DNA of 64,000 nt. Origin: Exophiala sp. HKRS030. Its lineage: Eukaryota > Ascomycota > Eurotiomycetes > Chaetothyriales > Herpotrichiellaceae. Position 1 is the first letter of the stretch. Each line of letters opens with the position of its first letter. The DNA is taken from the NCBI GenBank assembly GCA_023897205.1, contig JAHWDD010000003.1:3413665-3477664 (forward strand). The letters are read 5' to 3'. The translations under genes and the position numbers were made by a program. The notes beneath the pieces were generated by a model. The model was given only the letters and a program-made list of their open reading frames with translations, did not search any database and was not told the DNA's origin. This document shows positions 57,149 to 64,000 of this stretch, piece by piece.

Positions 57149-57983
57149 TGTGTCTGATATGTGTCGAGAGATCACCGGTCAAGCAATGGAGTTGAGTCCG
57201 CTATGGCTTTGATCTGATTCACAGACGTCCTTGTCAAGTTATTCCGTGCAATCATCAGACATTGAAAGGTCATATGAGATACACTCGGCCTTTGTCATGG
57301 CTGCTACCCCATTGGATTGGCACAATAGGCATAGCCGGTACCACACAATGCATGATAACGGCGTACAACAACTTCCCTTCATTTGATTCGTCGACGGTTG
57401 CATGCCTGAGACGATAACAATGGAGGGAACGAAGAACGGAGATCTGCGTTGTTCGACAAAGCTTGAGCTTTTGTGGTGGACGACGGGTTTGGCGTGTTTG
57501 CTTGGCGGCATGCGGTCTTCCAGGTGATCTGGCCAGGCATCGCACTAGTTAGTCTTTCCATGCCTAAACACAAGCAAGAATCCAGTCTACAACTACTGAA
57601 CCGCGTCAATAGCCTCCTGCAGCATCCCCAAAGCCGGACAACCTTGTTGTACCGTCGACCTGCGTTTTCCAAGAATGGGGTACTCGCCCCCTGGACTGTC
57701 TAACCATGTTCATCAGTGCTTGATGAAGACTGGTTCCCAATGGATACTGTAGAGACGCAATTGCTTCCCAATTTTCAAAAGTATTGGAGACCTGTGTTGA
57801 TTGATTTCTTGGAAAGAAGGCCTAATTCATCTGTTTTGAACAAGTCTCCAGAGTAATTTCAGATCGTCGTCTAACACTTTGCCCCCTTGACTTCTGAGCC
57901 TTGCGTGTCACGTGAATATGAGTCGAGTAGGTGTCACTACCAAATATCTTACGAATACGAGCTGAGACTGATGCTCGATCTAG
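57149..57983. promoter_or_regulatory. Divergent intergenic region (deacetylase / SDR), should contain SDR 5' exon
   Basis: 835 bp. The SDR's first exon must lie here because coding sequence at 57984 is preceded in frame by TAG, which serves as a 3' splice site. I could not choose a start. A candidate ATG at 57674 (MGYSPPGLSNHV) is open for 26 codons but lacks an obvious donor in the right phase. Confidence 0.35.
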
Positions 57984-58912
57984 TTCTCCTTGAAAGGCCG
58001 CACGGCCCTTGTCACTGGTGGTGCACGAGGCTGTGGACTGGCGTTCGCTGAAGGCCTGGCTGAAGCTGGTGCAGATGTAGCTGTCTTCGACGTGATCGAC
58101 CCGGTGGAAGGTTTCTATCAGATCGAAAAGGACTATGGTGTCAAGACCAAACATTACAAGTCCGTACAACGCCCAGTAGATCTCTAATATTTCCTAAACT
58201 ATGCTCACAAATATTTAGAGTCGACGTCAGCAGCATCGAGAGCCTGCAACAGGGCTTCGCGGCCTTCAAAGCTGACTTTGGCGGAAAACTCGACATCTGT
58301 GTCCCTTGTGCGGGAATCAACCGCAATCTAGCATTTCTGGAGACCTCGTTCGAAGAACACCAGAAGCTCATTGGCGTTAATATCGTTGGCGTGTATCATA
58401 CAGCTCAGTTGGCTGCTAAGCAAATGATTGAGAACGGCACCAAGTGTGGCAGTATCATCTTGGTGGCGAGTATTGCCAGTTATATGGCGATTAGGAGTCA
58501 ATTGAGCAGTGCCTACTGTGGTACCAAGGGTGCCGTCAGGGCTATGTGTCCTCCGATCGCGGCTGAGTTACATCAATATGTATGTTATGTCTTAAGCATT
58601 ACCGAAATCGCAAAGAACGCGACTGATATTCTTTCTTTAGGGCATACGAGTCAATTCGGTATCACCAGGATACGTACGGACTGAGATGACTGCACCAGTA
58701 AGTTTGACCTGGCTGTTGAGGTGTATTTTAACTTGCTGACTTGGTTGTTCCAGTTTCCTCATCTGCTCGAGAGTTGGAAGGATGAGATCATGAATCGCCG
58801 AGTGGCAGAGCCGGATGATATCAGAGGTGCCTGCGTCTTTCTTGCAAGCGATGCAAGCTCTTACATGACTGGGCAAGATGTCTGTGTAGATGGAGGTGTG
58901 ACTAAGTGGTAG
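57984..58912 (+). CDS. Short-chain dehydrogenase/reductase (SDR), 5' exon unresolved
   Basis: Exons seen: 57984-58159, 58219-58579, 58641-58697 and 58754-58912. Introns are 59, 61 and 56 nt; the last two have GTATGT/GTAAGT donors and CTGAT/CTGAC branches, while the first has a weak GTCCGT donor. Together they give 250 codons in frame, ending [18 protein letters not shown] is the NADP-binding TGxxxGxG, and PCAGIN replaces the usual NNAG. The catalytic triad is S in VASIASYMA and Y-K in [19 protein letters not shown] and CVDGGVT are family C-terminal marks. It is most like fungal NADP-dependent sorbose/L-xylulose-reductase-type classical SDRs. A short N-terminal exon is missing from the model. 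Confidence 0.85.
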
Positions 58913-59000
58913 GGTTCGACGAATAATTAGAATCGATCAGTTTTGACAGGAAATATATGAATGGTTTACAACCAACAATGCGTAACCTTGGGCTCTATAT

Positions 59001-60844
59001 CTATGCTTGTAGTATTCTCTCTATGACGGCTGCGACTCCAAGGACTTTCTCGTCTTCGAATCTTCTCCCCACAATCTGTAATCCAACAGGATGTCCATGC
59101 ATTGTTTCTGAATCGTACAGCTTCCAATTCCATGAATCATATTCATTCCTGGGCTCATAATTCGTAGCAGGCAGGACGTCTACAGCCTTGTCTACCACGC
59201 CGGCCGGGAATGAGAGAGCCGTGTAATCGAGAAAGTTCCAGACTTTGGTGTAGCCCACCCAGCGGCAAGTTCTGTGTGGCACGGCCGTGTGCGGCATTGT
59301 CGGCATAAGAATGACGTCGACTGGTTCTCCTGAGGTAGGACTTCTTATTCTATTCCATTTGTCATTGTAGGCGTTTTGGGCAGCTAGCTTGCGTTTGTTT
59401 AGTTGCCAGTATTCATAGACCGATATAGCTTTCCCTCGGGTTACCAGTCCTTGGACATGTGGAATGAATGGTTCTCCACTTGCTTCGACTTCTCGTCGTA
59501 TATCCTCGCCGCCATCAGCAGTGTAGAAGAGGTCCTTGTCATCGTCAGATATGGTATGTGAAATTCGAATTTTATTATGCTGACTTACCATTATCTCGAT
59601 GCATTCCCTGTGGCCTGCAGAGTCCCACTGCACAATCTCATGACCTGCGGCCTGTAGCTTAATTTCCAGTTCTTTGAGCACTCGCTCTATCGGAGGGTGA
59701 ACTTTCACTACACCATCATCGAGCAAGACTCCTATCCTCAAGGGACGTGCTTGCATGGAGTCGAAGATATCTTGGCGCCACGAGATCGGTGTAACTCGTG
59801 GGTCAGACAACCATGGCTTAGAATCAATCACACCCTGCATGACCAAGGACAAAGTGGACAAGCTCCGAGTGATTGGTCCCACAGCAGATGGGACGTGTTC
59901 TTGGCCTTCTGTAGACACTGGCACGCCTCTGTAGGGTAACCGGGTGCTCTTGGGGAGATATTAGTAGTGGCATAGAGCAAATGATTCATCGAGATCACTC
60001 ACAGTTGGTTTCAAACCCCATAAACCGTTGATATGGCTTGGTATGCGGATGGAGCCACCGATATCAGTTCCCCATCCGATTATGGAGCCTTTGAGTGCCA
60101 GCAGGGCTCCTTCGCCACCAGTAGAGCCACCAGGTGTGAAATCCGGGTTGAGAGGATTGGTCGTCAATCCCCATAGAGGACACTCTGTTTCGCACCACTG
60201 AGCAGGCGTTAGCAGTGGGAAATTGTCGTGATATGATCACACATCTCACCATAATACTCTGCGGGAGATTTGTCTTTGCAATAATCACTGCCCCCAAGTC
60301 TCTGAGGATTTTCACAATTACACCATCTTCAGCAGCAGGCTTTCGTGCTCTCGATACATAACCAATCGTGGAATCAACTCCTTTCACATCAAATTGGTCT
60401 TTGAGTGTGATAGGTATTCCGTGCAGTGGTCCGACGAGCTTCCCATTAGCGGCGAAGTAATTGTCCAGCCGAGTAGCGTCTGCCAGGCTCTCCTCGAAGA
60501 GTACTTCGGTCAAACAGTTGGTCTATTCGTTACGCGTCAGGTTCGATCAACGCACGTTTATTGTATGATGCCTACTGACTTGTTGATGCACTTCTGCCGC
60601 CCTGTGCTGATCAGCATCATCGTTCGGGACTGGTCAAATTGGGAAATTACCTTCGAACGTATTTGCGCACAACATCTCGCACTTGCAGCTCTCCAGCCGC
60701 ATACAGCGAAGTCAGATCTTTCACATTGTCGATGTTCAGAACATCAGCCGAACTGGGCTCCTCACCGTTGACATAATTCAACCACGGTGATATGAGAGCT
60801 GCTCTCTTTTGACGCTTTTCCCGCACAATTTCTTCCCAAGCCAT
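59001..60844 (-). CDS. Amidase-signature hydrolase, six exons with a 22-nt microexon
   Basis: Exons: 60844-60651, 60601-60580, 60522-60250, 60197-60003, 59948-59589 and 59534-59001. Introns of 49, 57, 52, 54 and 54 nt carry GT-AG ends with CTGAT/CTGAC/CTAAC/CTAAT branches. The last is a multiple of three and otherwise reads through as 18 spurious codons. The sum is 1578 nt, 525 aa. The Ser-cisSer-Lys triad of the amidase family is complete: K113 (ITLKDQFD), S188 (PGGSTGGEG) and S212 (TDIGGSIRIP). The 75- and 24-residue spacings equal those of mammalian FAAH (K142, S217, S241). There is no signal peptide or membrane segment. Relatives hydrolyse acetamide, aryl amides, indole-acetamide or fatty amides; the substrate here is undetermined. 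The gene's ATG lies about 480 bp from that of the divergent phenol-monooxygenase-like gene. Confidence 0.92.
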
Positions 60845-61328
60845 GATGGACAAGGCTGGCACTGATCGTCGGCCCACCGTTTTCAGAGGGACACGCAGAA
60901 AATCAACAGTCGCATCGTTCTTCCCTCACAACGTCACTCTCGTGGATCAACAACAAAGTTGCCCGAGAGTTACGGTAAAGCTCGGCGATTACCTTAGCTA
61001 GGTGCTCATCGCGCTAGCGAACTACTTACTTGGTTTGCTCAACGCCTTGGAGGCTGCCCCTCACACAGTCGTTGCCTTTTGCTGTGAGAATTGGAGAATC
61101 CAAATCTAGGCCTATCGTACATGCGTACATCAAAGCTTCCGGCCACATCATTGGCTGGTGCGGTGCTTGTCGATAGGTGATATCCGCCCACAAACATTTG
61201 TGTAGTCCGCTCAGCAATCACCGCCTCAATGCTCATTGTTCTCCACGCTCAACGCTACACCAAAAGTGGGGAGATCATCAGCAACGACAGTATTGTACCA
61301 GAAACACTGTGTAATAATAGGGAGCATC
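60845..61328. promoter_or_regulatory. Shared divergent promoter (amidase / phenol monooxygenase-like)
   Basis: About 480 bp between two divergent start codons, short enough for common control of both genes. No specific operator was recognised. Confidence 0.45.
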
Positions 61329-63605
61329 ATGAGAGCGTCGAATGACTCGAACCCTGTAAGGTGTCAAGACCAACAACTACACACTAGTGCAACGCCTATT
61401 GGGTCGGTCGACAAGGTTGTGGGGACAAGCCCAAGATCCCTTAAGCGTCGAGCCTTGCACGAAGACGTCGAAGGGCAAGACCATCGCTCCATGAAACGTT
61501 CTCGATCACAAGTGTCGCCGAAAATGTCTCCCAGCGCAGACAATGAAGGATTCGATGTCAATGGCAATGTTCATGTCGCCCATGGTCATGATGTCGAGAA
61601 GGTTGTCATTGCAGGAGCAGGTCCTGCAGGTCTTATGCTAGGGTACGTCAACGTCCTAAGTCATATTATGGCGCTCCTCCATGTCAGTCGGGTAGACAAA
61701 CTGAGGATTTCCTTCTAGCTCTAATCTCGCACGATATGGTATCAAAGCAAGAATTCTCGATGACAGAGACGACAAAACCTCAACAGGCAGAGCGGATGGC
61801 CTACAACCAAAATCGATAGAGACTTTCCGCCAGTTGAGACTTGCCGATTCACTTTTGCAAAAGGGTGTCAAAATTTATGACATTTGCTTCTGGGTTAGTG
61901 TTACTCTGCGAATTCTCCTTGGCTATCTACGTTTCCTGGATGCTAACGGGACAACTAAGAGTGCAACACCAACTCAGCCACTCCATCGGACTGGTCGGGA
62001 GATACACTATCCATCTGACCTTGATGTAAAAGATCCATTCATCCTGCTAGTGCATCAAGGAATGGTAGAAGATATCTTCATCGAAGATATGAGGGAGCGC
62101 GACATCGAGGTGCAAAGGAGCTCGCCGTTCTCGCATTACACTGCCGAAGATGGTTCAGCCGGACCAATCTCTGCCTTCTACGAAGACAAGAAGAGTGGGT
62201 CTCTTAAGTCAGTCCAAACGCAGTACCTGGTTGGCTGTGATGGCGCTCACTCCAAAGTGAGAAAGAGTATTCCTGGTGCCCAGATGGTGGGTGAGAGCAG
62301 CAATTCCAAATGGGGCGTTCTTGATGGTATGTCCACTACCTAATAATCTTGTTGTTGTCTCTAGTGATACAGGTCTAACTTGACGTAGGGGTCATCGAAA
62401 CTGACTTCCCGGATCTATGGAGCAAAGTAGTCATCCATTCGGAGACTGCAGGTACAGTTCTCTGCATTCCGAGAGAACGAAATATGACCAGACTTTACAT
62501 CGAGCTAGACCGTTCCATGAACGACGGCATACCGGCACAGGCAACACAAGAACTGGTAATGAAGAAAGCACAGGAAATCATGGCACCCTTCAATGTAACC
62601 TGGACTAGCGTCGAATGGTTCAGCGTCTACAAGGTTGGGCAAAGAGTAGCCAGCACCTTCACTGATGAAACGGAGCGAGTCTTCATCACAGGCGATGCTG
62701 GCCACACTCACTCTCCTAAGGCGGCTCAAGGCATGAACACGTCAATGCACGACAGCTTCAATCTGTCGTGGAAACTCAATCTTGCCGTTCGAGGCCTTGC
62801 ATCTCCTGCTCTTCTGTCAACCTATCAAGACGAGCGAAGAAAGATTGCACAAGACCTGATCAACTTCGATTTCGAGCATGCGGCTGCATTCGCTGATGGA
62901 GATTCCAAAGCCCTCGCAGACAATTTCGCCACGAATGTTGGCTTCATCTCTGGCGTTGGGGTCAAGTATGGACAGAACGTGCTCAACTATCCTGAGTCAG
63001 ACCCTCGTGGTGTTCTACGAGCTGGAGAGCTGATGGCACCCGCGAAAGCCACCCGATACATTGACGCAAATCCCATTGACCTTCAACTCGACATTCCCAT
63101 GCTTGGTCAATTCCGAATTTACTTCTTCGTTCCAAACATTACTTCGAGCTTGAGCTTTCTTTCCAACGTCAGTCAGTACATCACATCCACAGACTCTGTC
63201 CTCGGCCGCTCGAGTCTGGCTGCTGCTAAGTCATATGCCACACTGAACCTCCCAGCTGTGGAATCAGATCACTTCACACAACCAGCACGATACACCGCCG
63301 TATCCCAACTCTTCACCCTCGCTACCGTGACGACAACGCCAAAGTCTCAATTCGAGATTGCAAACCTGCCCTCACAGCTACAGAAGAGCCGATGGACTGT
63401 CTATCTTGATGACTTGAAGGATGGATCATCAGGTAAGACTTGCACGGAGAAATGGCTCGGCCCATTGTCAGACAGGGAGATTGCTCTGGTGAATGTTAGG
63501 CCAGATGGATATATTGGAAGCATCACTCGCTTCAATGCGGATAGTGATGGTGCAGAAGCTTGTTCGTGGCTTGATGCATATTATGGAGGATTTCTGAAAG
63601 CTTGA
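61329..63605 (+). CDS. Phenol 2-monooxygenase-like FAD hydroxylase
   Basis: There are four exons: 61329-61642, 61719-61893, 61960-62326 and 62389-63605. Introns are 76, 66 and 62 nt; the second (GTTAGT, GCTAAC, CTAAG) is a multiple of three and open, so it is easily mistaken for coding. The total is 690 aa. The first in-frame ATG gives a basic, Ser-rich leader of about 90 residues; MSPSADN at residue 65 is an alternative start. [12 protein letters not shown] (about 93-104) binds [15 protein letters not shown] and [16 protein letters not shown] are the next FAD/NADPH motifs, and [29 protein letters not shown] (from about 387) is the class-A hydroxylase signature. The C-terminal 200 residues form the thioredoxin-like dimerisation domain of the phenol hydroxylase family. 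It probably ortho-hydroxylates a phenolic compound with NADPH and O2. Confidence 0.92.
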
Positions 63606-64000
63606 TAGATTGTGCAATGGTGTTGCGTCTATGTATTTCTCGGGCAGTTCCAACGTTATAATGGTCTTTCGATGAATCTTGTGATATTTCCTAGATCAAA
63701 GGTCTTGAAGGAGGACTCTAGGAAGTAGATTAATTGGTTCTTTTCAAGACATTTCATCGTAACACTCGGTGACACGAAATCGTCACGACTTTCTTAATGA
63801 TTTATGTGAATTCATAATGATCATTTTCCAGATATAAGGACATATATTTTCCTTCCTGATTCCTCCTTTCTCTTCAACTTGGAATCCTTTGAACATGCTA
63901 AAATGACATTTTCCCAATTAAACCATGGAAACTATGGAAACTATGCTGTGATTCCTTGTGCGGTGGTTGCGAGAGCAGACGCCGCAGACTTTTTGAAAGC
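63606..64000. other. 3' flank, no gene supported
   Basis: Nothing beyond a short tandem ATGGAAACT x2 near 63926-63943. The window ends here, so the catabolic group may continue beyond it. Confidence 0.5.

Noticed and set aside
61345..61420. GGTTCGAGTC on the minus strand resembling a tRNA B-box
   Set aside because: No cloverleaf, A-box or anticodon arm at the right distance, and it lies within coding sequence.

Overview
The window is nuclear DNA of a filamentous ascomycete (Pezizomycotina). The evidence is short GT-AG introns (about 50-120 nt, with CTAAC/CTGAC-like branch sites), roughly balanced base composition, and typical filamentous-fungal families: an NLR with a Goodbye-like N-terminus, a Fungal_trans_2-type regulator, a maltose-permease-like transporter, a PMC1-type Ca2+ pump and a GPI-anchored Ser/Thr-rich protein. 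The species cannot be named from the sequence. Chaetothyriales or another Eurotiomycete/Dothideomycete lineage is only a guess. I see no rRNA gene, no intact tRNA, no CRISPR, no intact transposon and no virus.

Layout. 1-6.1 kb is gene-poor. 6.2-13.0 kb holds an F-box/LRR gene (-), a fragmentary small gene (+) and a three-exon PMC1-like Ca2+-ATPase (-). 15.1-16.6 kb is a transcription factor (-). 16.7-22.7 kb is a second gene-poor block. 22.8-28.3 kb holds a Gfo/Idh/MocA dehydrogenase (+), an LRR protein with a Cys-pair tail (-) and a GPI-anchored protein (-). 31.3-39.7 kb looks immunity/conflict-related: a broken OTT_1508-like deaminase, a BSP-family metalloprotease (-) and a 1571-aa Goodbye-NACHT-TPR-zinc protein. 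40-53 kb is metabolic: sugar transporter (-), FAD amine/amino-acid oxidase-like protein (+), SIMPL-domain protein (+), cytochrome b2-type 2-hydroxyacid dehydrogenase (-), glyoxalase-fold protein (+), cytidine-deaminase-fold protein (-) and a new three-exon Cys-rich membrane protein (+). 53-63.6 kb looks like a catabolic group: salicylate-hydroxylase-like monooxygenase (-), PuuE/imidase-like deacetylase (-), SDR (+), amidase (-) and phenol-2-monooxygenase-like flavoprotein (+).

I resolved exon structures by hand from donor, branch and acceptor sites and from reading-frame closure. Several genes have introns whose length is a multiple of three and is therefore invisible to simple ORF calling. 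Four genes between 40 and 55 kb are each one base short of an open frame. In three the gap lies in a G/C homopolymer and in the fourth in a GC-rich stretch. This points to consensus homopolymer errors rather than four independent pseudogenes. The deaminase at 31.3 kb has three breaks and looks truly degenerate.

Functionally, the 53-63.6 kb genes could together take an aromatic amide or imide to a phenol or catechol (hydrolysis by imidase/amidase, oxidation by the SDR, hydroxylation by two flavoproteins). This is inference from family membership and clustering only; no ring-cleavage dioxygenase is visible before the window ends.
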